A DNA stretch of 64,000 nt, from positions 744,001-808,000 of the forward strand of contig NZ_JAGXJY010000001.1 in NCBI RefSeq assembly GCF_019091085.1, read 5' to 3'. Position 1 is the stretch's first letter; every line of letters starts with the position of its first letter. The position numbers were made by a program, and so were the translations under genes. This DNA comes from Mesorhizobium sp. GbtcB19. GTDB taxonomy: Bacteria; Pseudomonadota; Alphaproteobacteria; Rhizobiales; Rhizobiaceae. Shown one piece after another: positions 51,318-62,980 of the stretch. The notes beneath the pieces were generated by a model. The model ran no database searches. It worked only from the letters and a program-made list of their open reading frames with translations, and was not told where the DNA came from.

Positions 51318-52186
51318 CAGCCGGCCCTCCGCAGCACAGGTGCTGCCAGCGCCAGGATGATCAGCACCACAGCGAGCAGAATGAAGGAGAGTGCGGCGCC
51401 TAGCGGCCAGTTGAAGACGGCGACGAACTGGTCCTCGATGACTGTGCCGTAGAAGGTGCCGGTGCGGCCGCCGAGGATGCGCGGCTCCATGAAGGAGCCG
51501 ACGACCGGCACGAAGATGAGCGCTGAGCCCGCGATCAGGCCGGGCATCGACAGCGGAATGATCACCCGCCACAGCACCTGCCGACGCGATGCGCCGAGCG
51601 AGCGCCCCGCCTCGATCAGCGAGTCGTCGATAGCCTGCAGCGTGAGATAGCAGGTCAGCACCATGTAGGGCACGTAGGAGTGCACGAGGCCGATGATGAC
51701 GGCCGGATAGGAATACATGAGATCGATGTTGATCTTGAACGGCAGCACGGCATTGAGCGCCGTGTCGAGGATGCCACCTTCACGCAGCACCATCGCCCAG
51801 GAGAAGATGCGCACCAGCCCGTTCGACCAGAACGGCAGGATGACGAGCAGGAAGATCGCCTCGCGGCTACGCCCCTTCAGCACCTTGGCGAGCACGTAAG
51901 CCGCCGGATAGCCGATGACGACGCACCACAGCGTCACCTCGAGCCCGAGCCGCAACGAGGCGAACAGCAGCGTCGAATAGAGGCTTTGCGAAAAGAAGGC
52001 CGCATAATTGCCGAGCGTGAAGGCCCAGTCTTTGCCTGCCAGCGGGAGGTCGGTCATGAACGAGAAAAAGACCATGGCCGACAGCGGCAGGAAGATCGCC
52101 ACCGTCAGCCACAGATAGGCGGGAAGGAGAAGCGGCAGGGCCGGCCTCAGTCCGCGGCGCGAACCGATCGCAAGCTGGTCAGCCAT
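51317..52186 (-). CDS. Polyamine-type ABC transporter permease (PotB-like)
   Basis: 289 residues. The first helix is LPLLLPAYLWLTVAIFLPLS at about 17-36. The EAA loop reads IDDSLIEAGRSLGASRRQVL near 193, and FVPVVGSFMEPRILGGRTGT near 232 matches the PotB-type segment before the last helix. It follows the binding-protein gene after 28 bases. Together with the PotC-like subunit it forms the channel. Confidence 0.9.
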   Translation of the reverse strand: MADQLAIGSRRGLRPALPLLLPAYLWLTVAIFLPLSAMVFFSFMTDLPLAGKDWAFTLGNYAAFFSQSLYSTLLFASLRLGLEVTLWCVVIGYPAAYVLAKVLKGRSREAIFLLVILPFWSNGLVRIFSWAMVLREGGILDTALNAVLPFKINIDLMYSYPAVIIGLVHSYVPYMVLTCYLTLQAIDDSLIEAGRSLGASRRQVLWRVIIPLSMPGLIAGSALIFVPVVGSFMEPRILGGRTGTFYGTVIEDQFVAVFNWPLGAALSFILLAVVLIILALAAPVLRRAG

Positions 52187-52214
52187 GATGCCTCTCCTCC
52201 CCGAAAGACGTCGA

Positions 52215-53279
52215 TTACTTGACGTTGACCTTCAGCTCCTGCCACAGCGCCAGGTACTTCTCGCGCTGCTCGTCGGTGACCGGCGCCTGGAACTGGATGC
52301 GCTTGGCGACATCGGGGCTGCCCATGACCTTGCGGTTGAAGGCATCCTCAGGCAGGGCGTCGACCGCCTTGGTGTTGGCCGAGACCGGCGCGCCGACCTT
52401 GGTGACCCATTCGACATAGAATTTCGGGTCGATCATGTAGTTGATGAAGGCCTCGGCGCCGGCGACATTCTTGGAACCGGCCGGGATCGAGAAGGCATCG
52501 AGCCAGGCGACGGAACCTTCCTGCGGGATGACCAGCGAGACCGGCAGCTTGAAATGCGTCTTGGCGCGATCGGCCGAGCCGCTCCAATAGGTGCCGATGT
52601 CGATCTGGTTGGAGGCGACCATCTGGTTCCAGTCGTTCTCCGAGCTCCAGAAGGTCTTGATCTGCGGCATCAGCGAGGTGAGCTTCGCCTTGACCGCTTC
52701 CATATCCTTGATGTCGTTGATGTTCTGCCCCGAGGCCAGCGCGCCGAACTGCACCGCCTCGACGGCGTCGTCGCGGATGATGACGCGGCCCTTATGCGCC
52801 GGGTCCCACATTTCGGCGATGCTCGTCGGCGGCTTGTCGAAGGATTTTTCATTGATTGCGAGCGCCGTCAGGCCCCACACCCACGGCACGCCGTAGACCT
52901 TGCCGTCATGGTTGAGCATCGGCGAGCCGGCCTTGTCCTTGGCGATGTCGGCATAGTTGGAAAGCTTCGAGACGTCGATCGGCTGGATCAGCTTGCCGGC
53001 CATCGCCTGGTCGTTGAAGGCGGCGTTGATCATGACGACGTCGTAGAGGCCGGGATTGGTGCGGATCTTGGTCAGCATCTCCTGTTCGGAGTTGAAGAAG
53101 TCGTTGACCACCTTGAAGCCGGTCGCCTTCTCGAAATTGGCGACCGCCCACGGCTCGTCGGCGCCATAGCCCTTCCAGTTGAGGACGTGCACTTCTTCGG
53201 CGGCCTGAGCGGCCAGCGTGAAGGCGGAAACGAAGACGGCCGTCGCCGTCAGAAAAGCGGTCAGTCTGGGCATGCGCAT
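52215..53279 (-). CDS. Polyamine-type ABC transporter substrate-binding protein (PotD-like)
   Basis: 354 residues with a Sec signal (MRMPRLTAFLTATAVFVSAF then TLAAQA, cleavage near 26). The mature start EEVHVLNWKGYGADEPWAVA is typical of spermidine/putrescine-binding relatives. PotD aromatic and acidic ligand residues are only partly recognisable (WVWGLTALAIN near 125, DDAVEAVQFGALASG near 168, TYWSGSADRAK near 232), so a different cationic ligand is possible. Its operon partners, a PfkB kinase and an ADP-ribosylglycohydrolase, point to a ribosylated compound rather than a plain polyamine. Confidence 0.87.
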   Translation of the reverse strand: MRMPRLTAFLTATAVFVSAFTLAAQAAEEVHVLNWKGYGADEPWAVANFEKATGFKVVNDFFNSEQEMLTKIRTNPGLYDVVMINAAFNDQAMAGKLIQPIDVSKLSNYADIAKDKAGSPMLNHDGKVYGVPWVWGLTALAINEKSFDKPPTSIAEMWDPAHKGRVIIRDDAVEAVQFGALASGQNINDIKDMEAVKAKLTSLMPQIKTFWSSENDWNQMVASNQIDIGTYWSGSADRAKTHFKLPVSLVIPQEGSVAWLDAFSIPAGSKNVAGAEAFINYMIDPKFYVEWVTKVGAPVSANTKAVDALPEDAFNRKVMGSPDVAKRIQFQAPVTDEQREKYLALWQELKVNVK

Positions 53280-53318
53280 GTTTCTTTCCTCTCATTGTTC
53301 GCCCGGTTTGCGGGCTTG

Positions 53319-54293
53319 TTAAGTTGTGGCCTCTTGTTCCTGGCCCTGCGCGCTCGCCGCTCGATCGCGATGGGCAAGGAATTCCTGGATTTCGCTGTCG
53401 GTCGGCGCCGATGACCCGCCATGGCGGGTGACGGAAAGCGCGGCCGCCGCATTGGCGTAGCGGGCCGCGTCGCAAGCGCGCATGCCGCGCGAAAGGCCGC
53501 TGACGAAGGCGCCGATATGCGTGTCGCCGGCACCATTGGTATCGACGGCTTCCACCTTGAAGCCGGGCACCGAACGGGTACCGCCCTCGGCCATGCGCAC
53601 GAGACAGCCATGCGCGCCGGCGCGGATGACGACGCCTTCGGCCCTGGGGCAATGCTCGGCGAGCAATCGGATGGCGACGGTCTGGGCATCGCCGGCGCCG
53701 GCGATTTCGGCGGCCTCGTCGGTGTTGCAGCTCAGCCAGTTCGTACGCGCCAGCACCCGGTCCAGGATCGAGCGCGGAATGTCGGCGATCACCGGCGTCG
53801 GATCGAACACGAACGGAATGTCAGCCGGCAATGCCTCGATCCAATCGGCGAGCGCGTCGCGGCTGCCGGGATAGCTCAGCGTATAGCCCGAGGTGAAAAC
53901 CCAGTCGTCCTGAACGACTTGGACCGGCGCCATCATGTCGAGCGTGAGCCGGCTCTCGGCCCCCGGCCAGGAAACGAAGGTGCGCTCAGCGTCACCGCTG
54001 ATCATGGCGACGCAATTGCCGCTGTCCATCAGGGGTGACGGCGGTGTCAGCGTCTCGATGCCTTCGGCGGCGAAAGCGGCGCGCAGGAAGTCTCCGTCCG
54101 GCCCGGTGCCGAGCTGGCCGCCGAACACCACCGTCATGCCGGTGCGGCTTGCCGCGACCATCATGTTGAAGCCGCCGCCGGCGACCCGCGCGTAAGCCGA
54201 CGCGGTCTTTTCCGTACCAGCTGCCGGCAAGGCATCGATGCGGTAGACATAGTCGACCACGGCGCTGCCGACATGGACGAGCCGCCCGCTCAT
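53319..54293 (-). CDS. PfkB-family carbohydrate kinase
   Basis: 324 residues. The N-terminal family signature is GGGFNMMVAASRTGMTVVFG near residue 38 and the C-terminal signature with the catalytic Asp and anion hole is VDTNGAGDTHIGAFVSGL near 250. NTDEAAEIAG near 190 is the usual PfkB interior motif. Substrates in the family include ribose, nucleosides and pseudouridine. ATG 54293 overlaps the ADP-ribosylglycohydrolase stop by four bases, so the kinase most likely phosphorylates the sugar released by that hydrolase. Confidence 0.85.
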   Translation of the reverse strand: MSGRLVHVGSAVVDYVYRIDALPAAGTEKTASAYARVAGGGFNMMVAASRTGMTVVFGGQLGTGPDGDFLRAAFAAEGIETLTPPSPLMDSGNCVAMISGDAERTFVSWPGAESRLTLDMMAPVQVVQDDWVFTSGYTLSYPGSRDALADWIEALPADIPFVFDPTPVIADIPRSILDRVLARTNWLSCNTDEAAEIAGAGDAQTVAIRLLAEHCPRAEGVVIRAGAHGCLVRMAEGGTRSVPGFKVEAVDTNGAGDTHIGAFVSGLSRGMRACDAARYANAAAALSVTRHGGSSAPTDSEIQEFLAHRDRAASAQGQEQEATT

Positions 54294-55324
54294 GCGGCGT
54301 CCTCCTTGCCTGAACCGGCCTTGGAGCCGCGTGCCGCCACCAGATCGCCGGCCAGCGCTCGGACGTCGGCGATGTCGATGCCATGCAACTCGGCAATACG
54401 ATCTTGCGGCAGCATCGACAGGCCGGTGCAGGCGCCGGCCATGCCGGCGGCGATCGCGCCGATCGTGTCGGTGTCGCCGCCGAGATTGGCGGCGATCACG
54501 GCAGCCCGCCATGCATCGCCCTGCGCGACCTCCAGCACCGCGAAGGCCGCCGGAACCGATTCCTGGCTGGCGACGCCGGTGCCGACCAGGTCGACGATCA
54601 GCTTGATGGCTTCCTTCTCCGCCTTGCCGCGCACTAGCTCCTGCGCCCAGACAATGCGCGCGGCGATGTCGCCGCCGGTAACCCAATGACCAAGCTCGGC
54701 GCCCAGCCGTGCCGCCGCGACGGCATGGCCGCAAGCGGCGCGCCAGTCGCCGCCCGAGACACCGAGGCTGACAGCGGCGGCGACGGCGCTGGCGGAAGCT
54801 ATTGCGATGGATGTGTTGTGCGTGGCCCGGCAGGTTTCCGCCACCTTGGCGACCAGTGCCGCGAGCGGCTCCGGTGGCATCATGATGCCGACCGGGGCGA
54901 TGCGCATCGCGGCACCGTTGGTGTCGCCGCTGCGCCCGGCCTCTTCGGCCGCCACGCCGCTGTTGATGGCATCGATGGCGCGCTTGGTCGACGGTCCAAG
55001 CAGGTCGTAGCTGCCGCGCGCCTTGACGTCGCGCTCCCAATCGAGCAGCGCGTTGACCCAGCGCGCATGATCGAAACGCTCGCCTGACTCGACGAGGATG
55101 CGGCCGAGAAGAAGCGCCTGCTCGGTGTCGTCGGTGATGGCGCCGGCCGGCAGTCCCTTGGAAACCGGATGGTCGTCGGATGGCGCAACGAATCCCTCGA
55201 CATGACCGTAGAGCTCGGCGATGCGGGCCGGCGACAGAAGCTGCGTCGGCATGCCGAGCGCATCGCCAAGCGCGCCGCCGATCAGCGCGCCCATTGCCCG
55301 ATCCATCGAGGCAGCGTCCGCCAT
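54290..55324 (-). CDS. ADP-ribosylglycohydrolase-family protein
   Basis: 344 residues, all-helical DraG/ARH fold. The metal-binding motifs are complete: GALGDALGMP near residue 14, ITDDTEQALLLG near 55 and the C-terminal GGDTDTIGAIAAGMAGA near 285. The ATG at 55324 begins the family domain directly (MADAASMDRAMGALIGG). The family cleaves N-ribosyl bonds of ADP-ribose adducts and of some nucleoside-like compounds. Here it is encoded with a sugar kinase and a polyamine-type importer, which suggests catabolism of an imported N-riboside. Confidence 0.85.
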   Translation of the reverse strand: MADAASMDRAMGALIGGALGDALGMPTQLLSPARIAELYGHVEGFVAPSDDHPVSKGLPAGAITDDTEQALLLGRILVESGERFDHARWVNALLDWERDVKARGSYDLLGPSTKRAIDAINSGVAAEEAGRSGDTNGAAMRIAPVGIMMPPEPLAALVAKVAETCRATHNTSIAIASASAVAAAVSLGVSGGDWRAACGHAVAAARLGAELGHWVTGGDIAARIVWAQELVRGKAEKEAIKLIVDLVGTGVASQESVPAAFAVLEVAQGDAWRAAVIAANLGGDTDTIGAIAAGMAGACTGLSMLPQDRIAELHGIDIADVRALAGDLVAARGSKAGSGKEDAA

Positions 55325-55326
55325 GC

Positions 55327-56052
55327 TCAGAACTCCAGATGCAGCGCGAAATGCGCCGGGTTGAGCAGGCTGGTGACGAATTCGATGGCGCGTCCGTCGG
55401 CGGCGCGCGTCAGGCGGCGTGTGCGCAGGAACGGCGTGCCGGGCGCGCAGTCGAGAATGGCGGCATCCGCCGCGCTCAGCATCTCGATGTCGGCCCATTC
55501 CTCGCCATGGTCGGGCACGAGCCCTGCCTCGCGCAGCGTCTGGTGCAGCGAGCCTTCACGCAATCCACGCAAAGGCACATCTTCCAATTCGGGCGACAGC
55601 GGCAGGCGGCTGCGCTCGATCGAGATGGCGTGGCCGTCGTCGGCATTGGTGCGGGCGCGGTCGACGGCGATGAAGGACGGGTTGTCGACCCCGAGCCTGG
55701 CCGCCAGTTCCGCATCCTCGATAATCTCGAGACGCAATGTGCGAGTCTCGGCATTGGCGCCGGCATTGGCAAGCGCACGCGACCAGCCGATCGCATCATC
55801 GACCGGCATGCCGTCGAAGGTGACGAAGGAGCCGATACCGACCTTGGTGGTGATCAGCCCGCGACTCGACAGTTCTTCGAGCCCTTTGCGGACGGTGTTG
55901 CGGCTGACGGAGAAGCGCTGGACAAGCTCGTTCTCGCTCTGCAGGCGGTCGCCGAAGCCGAGCACGCCGGAGCGGATTTCATGCTCCAGAACCGTCGCGA
56001 TCTGCTCGGGCTTGCCCGTGCCGGGAGTGATCTGCGTTGCGCGACGGGCCAT
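55327..56052 (-). CDS. GntR/HutC-family transcriptional regulator
   Basis: 241 residues. The winged helix-turn-helix is IATVLEHEIRSGVLGFGDRL followed by SENELVQRFSVSRNTVRKGL at residues 18-60, and a UTRA effector domain follows (AVDRARTNADDGHAISIERS near 135, with a conserved E/R pattern). It is the first gene of the operon, 2 bases before the glycohydrolase gene, so it probably represses its own operon in the absence of the imported compound. Repeats just upstream at 56060-56098 are good operator candidates. Confidence 0.85.
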   Translation of the reverse strand: MARRATQITPGTGKPEQIATVLEHEIRSGVLGFGDRLQSENELVQRFSVSRNTVRKGLEELSSRGLITTKVGIGSFVTFDGMPVDDAIGWSRALANAGANAETRTLRLEIIEDAELAARLGVDNPSFIAVDRARTNADDGHAISIERSRLPLSPELEDVPLRGLREGSLHQTLREAGLVPDHGEEWADIEMLSAADAAILDCAPGTPFLRTRRLTRAADGRAIEFVTSLLNPAHFALHLEF

Positions 56053-56059
56053 ATCGATA

Positions 56060-56098
56060 CCTGTTCAATGAACCTGTATAATCCTGTTCAATATTGAA
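56060..56098. promoter_or_regulatory. Tandem operator candidates upstream of the GntR/HutC gene
   Basis: CCTGTTCAAT occurs twice in direct order (56060-56069 and 56083-56092, 23 bases apart). Each copy sits in a short palindrome: GTTCAATGAAC (56063-56073) and TTCAATATTGAA (56087-56098). The sites lie 8 to 46 bases before the regulator start, fitting autorepression. The rest of the gap up to 56389 is a palindromic repeat and no gene. Confidence 0.6.
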
Positions 56099-56198
56099 GT
56101 TTCGACGCGCGGTCAACGGTATATTTTGTTTCACGCATATGCGCTCCCTTCGCCCTCAGGTGTCGCTTGTTTGCACGGCGATGCTAATCGGATAGGGC

Positions 56199-56358
56199 GC
56201 TCCCCTCTCCGTCTCGGCTTCGCCGATCCACCTCTCCCCACTATCGTGGGGCGAGGAACCCAAGCCTTTCAACGGCAGCGACCCTCGAAGATTAGCGTTT
56301 CCTCGCCCCCACAACGTGGGGGAGAGGTGGCTCGGCGAAGCCGAGACGGAGCGGGGGC
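56199..56358. repeat. Palindromic intergenic repeat
   Basis: The segment starting CTCCGTCTCGGCTTCGCCGA at 56207 is repeated in reverse complement ending near 56352, with CCACCTCTCCCCAC and GTGGGGGAGAGGTGG as further arms. It differs in core from the copies at 14585 and 23179 but has the same build. It separates the GntR-led operon from the IclR gene's stop. Confidence 0.8.
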
Positions 56359-56389
56359 CTGCGCTGCCTTAGACGATTGGCCGCCCCAC

Positions 56390-57172
56390 TCAAACGAAGA
56401 AGAACTCCTCCACCCGCTGCTTGGCTGTCCGCAGCGCCGGCAGAACGTCGCGCTCCATTGCATCGACCTCAAACCGCGCCGACTGCGTCGAGACGTTGAT
56501 CGCCGCGACGGTGCGGCCGGCGCGATCCTTGATCGGCACCGCGATCGAGCGCAGGCCGAGCTCCAGTTCCTCATCGACGATAGCGAAGCCGTCCGCTCTC
56601 GCCTGGTCGATGGCCATGCCGAGCGCGGCGCGGCCGGTGACCGTCTTCGGCGTCCGCCGTTCGATCCTCGCCTCGCCGAGAAACGTCTTCAATTCATCCG
56701 GGGCCAGGCCAGAGAGCAGCACACGGCCCATCGAGGTGCAGTAGGCCGGCAGCCTCGTGCCGACATCGAGCGCGACGCTCAGGATGCGGCGCCCGGGAAT
56801 GCGCGCGACATAGACGACATCCTCGCCCGACAGCACAGCCGCGTTGCAGGCTTCGTCGAACCTGGCCGCCACCTCGCGCATGACCGGCGCCGCGAAGGTC
56901 CACAGCGAAGCGCCGCCGAGCCAGGTCCGCGCTACGGTCAAGAGGCGCGGCGACAGCGAAAACAAGCGCCCCGAATGCGTCGCGTAGCCGGTCGCAGTCA
57001 GCGTCAGCAGGAAGCGCCGCGCGCCGGCGCGGGTCAATCCGGCTTCCTCGGCCATCTCGGTCAGCGTCATGCCTTCTGGATGGCGCGCGAGGATTTCCAT
57101 CACCGTCAGGCCGCGCTCCAGCGAACCGACATGGTCGCGCGAACCAGCCTCATCGTCCGCCGCCGCTTCCAT
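56390..57172 (-). CDS. IclR-family regulator, PcaR/PcaU/PobR-like
   Basis: 260 residues. ATG 57172 follows GGGAG at 9 bases; a TTG at 57187 is less likely. The N-terminal winged helix covers SLERGLTVMEILARHPEGM and LTEMAEEAGLTRAGARRFLL at residues 17-58, and the effector domain carries VARIPGRRILSVALDVGTRL near 122 and CTSMGRVLLSGLAPDEL near 145. It is divergent from pcaIJF with a perfect palindrome between them, matching the known control of pcaIJF by PcaR-type proteins, with beta-ketoadipate as usual inducer. Confidence 0.83.
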   Translation of the reverse strand: MEAAADDEAGSRDHVGSLERGLTVMEILARHPEGMTLTEMAEEAGLTRAGARRFLLTLTATGYATHSGRLFSLSPRLLTVARTWLGGASLWTFAAPVMREVAARFDEACNAAVLSGEDVVYVARIPGRRILSVALDVGTRLPAYCTSMGRVLLSGLAPDELKTFLGEARIERRTPKTVTGRAALGMAIDQARADGFAIVDEELELGLRSIAVPIKDRAGRTVAAINVSTQSARFEVDAMERDVLPALRTAKQRVEEFFFV

Positions 57173-57225
57173 GACGTTGACTCCCAATAATTGTCAGATT
57201 AAAAAGTATCGCATATCAAACATAT

Positions 57226-57240
57226 GTTCGCAATGCGAAC
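57226..57240. promoter_or_regulatory. Palindromic operator GTTCGCAATGCGAAC (IclR/PcaR type)
   Basis: Perfect palindrome around one central base. It lies 25 bases before the pcaI start and 54 bases before the IclR gene start, in a 92-base divergent promoter region. The GTTCG...CGAAC form resembles published PcaR/PcaU/PobR boxes. Binding by the neighbouring regulator is inferred. Confidence 0.72.
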
Positions 57241-57264
57241 TTTTCGGACCGCCGGAGTTTGGAA

Positions 57265-58122
57265 ATGGTGAAATTCCTGCCGCTGAAAGAGGCTGTCGCG
57301 GAAAATCTGCATGACGGCGACAGTGTCGCTTTCGAGGGCTTCACCCATCTGATCCCGACCGCTGCCGCGCATGAAGCGATCCGCCAGGGTTTTCGCGACC
57401 TGACGCTGATCCGCATGACGCCGGACCTGATCTACGACCAGATGATCGGCATGGGTATGGCGAGGAAGATCGTCTTCTCCTATGTCGGCAATCCGGGCGT
57501 CGGCCTGCTGAGGCGCGCCCGCGATGCCATCGAGACCGGCTTTCCCCGCGCCATCGAAGTCGAGGAGCACAGCCATGCCGGCATGGCCAATGCCTATGAG
57601 GCAGGCGCCGCTGGCCTGCCTTGCGCGGTGTTTCGCGGCTATCGCGGCGCCGGTCTGGCTGAAGTCAATCCCAACATCAAATCAGTCACCTGCCCGTTCA
57701 CCGGCGAGGTGCTGGCCGCCGTTCCGGCAATTCGTCCCGACGTCACTTTCATCCACGCGCAGAAGGCCGACCGCAAAGGCAACGTGCTGGTCGAAGGCAT
57801 CATCGGCATCCAGAAGGAGGCCGTGCTTGCTGCTAAGCGCGCCGTCGTAACGGTCGAGGAAGTGGTCGACAATTTCGACGACCTCCACCCCAACCTCACC
57901 GTGCTGCCCAACTGGACGATCGCGGCGATTTCGGTCGTGCCGGGCGGCTCGCATCCTTCCTACACGCATGGCTATTACGAGCGCGACAACGCCGCCTACC
58001 TCGAATGGGACGAGATCGCCGCCGACCGCGACCGCTTTCAGGCGTGGATGCAGAAGAACGTCATCGAAAGCAGCGCGGGCGATTTTGCCGGCCGCGTCGA
58101 GCATCTGAGGAAAGCCGCATGA
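57265..58122 (+). CDS. pcaI: 3-oxoadipate CoA-transferase subunit A
   Basis: 285 residues, CoA-transferase family I alpha subunit. With PcaJ it moves CoA from succinyl-CoA to beta-ketoadipate. Marks are GDSVAFEGFTHLIPTAAAHE near 18, the glycine-rich NPGVGLLRRARDAIETGFPR near 75 and HAQKADRKGNVLVEGIIG near 168. ATG 57265 is used, with GGAG 9 bases upstream; a TTG at 57259 would add two residues. First gene of the plus-strand pcaIJF operon, overlapping pcaJ by four bases. Confidence 0.88.
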   Translation: MVKFLPLKEAVAENLHDGDSVAFEGFTHLIPTAAAHEAIRQGFRDLTLIRMTPDLIYDQMIGMGMARKIVFSYVGNPGVGLLRRARDAIETGFPRAIEVEEHSHAGMANAYEAGAAGLPCAVFRGYRGAGLAEVNPNIKSVTCPFTGEVLAAVPAIRPDVTFIHAQKADRKGNVLVEGIIGIQKEAVLAAKRAVVTVEEVVDNFDDLHPNLTVLPNWTIAAISVVPGGSHPSYTHGYYERDNAAYLEWDEIAADRDRFQAWMQKNVIESSAGDFAGRVEHLRKAA

Positions 58123-58913
58123 GCGAACTCGGTTTTACTCCCAACGAGATGATGACGATCGCCGCCAGCCGCGCCTTGAAGAGCGACGATGTCTGCTTCG
58201 TCGGCATCGGCGCGCCGTCGGCCGCCTGCAACGTCGCGCGGCTGACGCATGCACCCGACATCACGCTGATCTACGAGAGCGGCACCATCGGCACCGCGCC
58301 CGATGTTTTGCCGCTGTCGATCGGCGACGGCGAATTGTGCGAGACGGCGGTCACCACCGTCGCGGTGCCGGAAATGTTCCGCTACTGGCTGCAGGGCGGC
58401 CGCATCTCGATCGGCTTCCTGGGTGCCGCCCAGCTCGACAAGTTCGGTAACATCAACACCACCGTCATCGGCGACTATGCGCATCCCAAGACCCGCCTGC
58501 CCGGCGGCGGTGGCGCGCCGGAGATCGCTACCTCGTCGAAGCAGGTCTACATCACCATGGCGCAGTCCAAGCGTGGCATGGTCGAGAAGATCGACTTCTT
58601 CACCTCCTTCGGCCATGGCGAAGGCGGCGACCATCGGCAGCGCCTCGGCATCGACACCGCCGGCCCGACGCTGCTGATCACCGACCTCGCCATCTGGAAA
58701 CCGGACCCGGTGACCAAGGAATTCACCGTCGTCTCACTGCATCCCGGCGTCACGCGCGAGCAGGTGCAGGATAGCTGTGGCTGGGTCGTAAAATTCGCCG
58801 AGGCTCTTGACGAGACGCCGGCGCCGACGGAACTCGAGCTCAAGACATTGCGCGACCTGCAGGCCCGCACCAAGGCGGCGCATGCAGGAACCGCCAAAGG
58901 GAAAGCTGCTTAG
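58119..58913 (+). CDS. pcaJ: 3-oxoadipate CoA-transferase subunit B
   Basis: 264 residues, beta subunit. The catalytic glutamate lies in LIYESGTIGTAP near residue 50, the usual ESG context. GDYAHPKTRLPGGGGAPEIA near 125 is the conserved GGGG loop. ATG 58119 is inside the last codons of pcaI (ATGA overlap). It is followed directly by pcaF with no gap. Confidence 0.88.
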   Translation: MSELGFTPNEMMTIAASRALKSDDVCFVGIGAPSAACNVARLTHAPDITLIYESGTIGTAPDVLPLSIGDGELCETAVTTVAVPEMFRYWLQGGRISIGFLGAAQLDKFGNINTTVIGDYAHPKTRLPGGGGAPEIATSSKQVYITMAQSKRGMVEKIDFFTSFGHGEGGDHRQRLGIDTAGPTLLITDLAIWKPDPVTKEFTVVSLHPGVTREQVQDSCGWVVKFAEALDETPAPTELELKTLRDLQARTKAAHAGTAKGKAA

Positions 58914-60119
<1,206 letters not shown>

Positions 60120-60129
60120 CGGCCTCCGA

Positions 60130-62354
<2,225 letters not shown>

Positions 62355-62365
62355 GGCGGTTACGG

Positions 62366-62980
62366 TCAGCTGTCGAAGAAGACCGTCTCCTTTTCGCCCT
62401 GCAAATGGACATCGAAGACGTAAGTATCGCCCTGCCGCGCGGCGATCAGCGTCGACACGCGCAGGCGATGTTCGATGCGGGCAAGGATCGGATCCTCGGC
62501 ATTGGCTTTTTCTTCATCGGAAAAATAGAGCCTGGTGTGCAGGCCGATATTGATGCCACGCGCCACGACCCACAGCGTGATGTGCGGCGCCATCAGCCGA
62601 CCGTCGCGGAACGGCACCCGGCCCGGCTTGATGGTCTGGAACAGGCAGACACCCGTTTCCATGTCGGTCGGCTGCCGGCCCCAGCCCAAAAAATTCGGAT
62701 CGGCCGCGCCGCGCAGCTCGGCCGGTGAATTGTAGAGACCTTCGGCATCAGCCTGCCAGATCTCGATCAATGCATCCTTCAGCGGCGTGCCGGTGCCGTC
62801 GAGCACGCGGATGCGCAATTCGATGCGCTCGCCTTTGGTCTCATCATTGACTATGGTCGAGCCGAGGTCGCTCGCATAGATGCCCTCGATGCCGCAGAAA
62901 TTCGGTGTCAGCCCGATATGCACGTAAGGGCCGGCGGTCTGCGAAGGGCTCTCCTTCAGCCGGTCGAGCGACTGCGCCAT
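62366..62980 (-). CDS. pcaG: Protocatechuate 3,4-dioxygenase alpha subunit
   Basis: 204 residues, intradiol dioxygenase fold without the iron ligands, as expected for the alpha chain. SPSQTAGPYVHIGLTP near 11, LDGTGTPLKDALIEIWQADA near 57, DPNFLGWGRQPTD near 90 and the C-terminal YVFDVHLQGEKETVFFD match PcaG. The N-terminal region supplies one side of the active site at the interface with PcaH. ATG 62980 shares a base with the pcaH stop. Confidence 0.93.
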   Translation of the reverse strand: MAQSLDRLKESPSQTAGPYVHIGLTPNFCGIEGIYASDLGSTIVNDETKGERIELRIRVLDGTGTPLKDALIEIWQADAEGLYNSPAELRGAADPNFLGWGRQPTDMETGVCLFQTIKPGRVPFRDGRLMAPHITLWVVARGINIGLHTRLYFSDEEKANAEDPILARIEHRLRVSTLIAARQGDTYVFDVHLQGEKETVFFDS

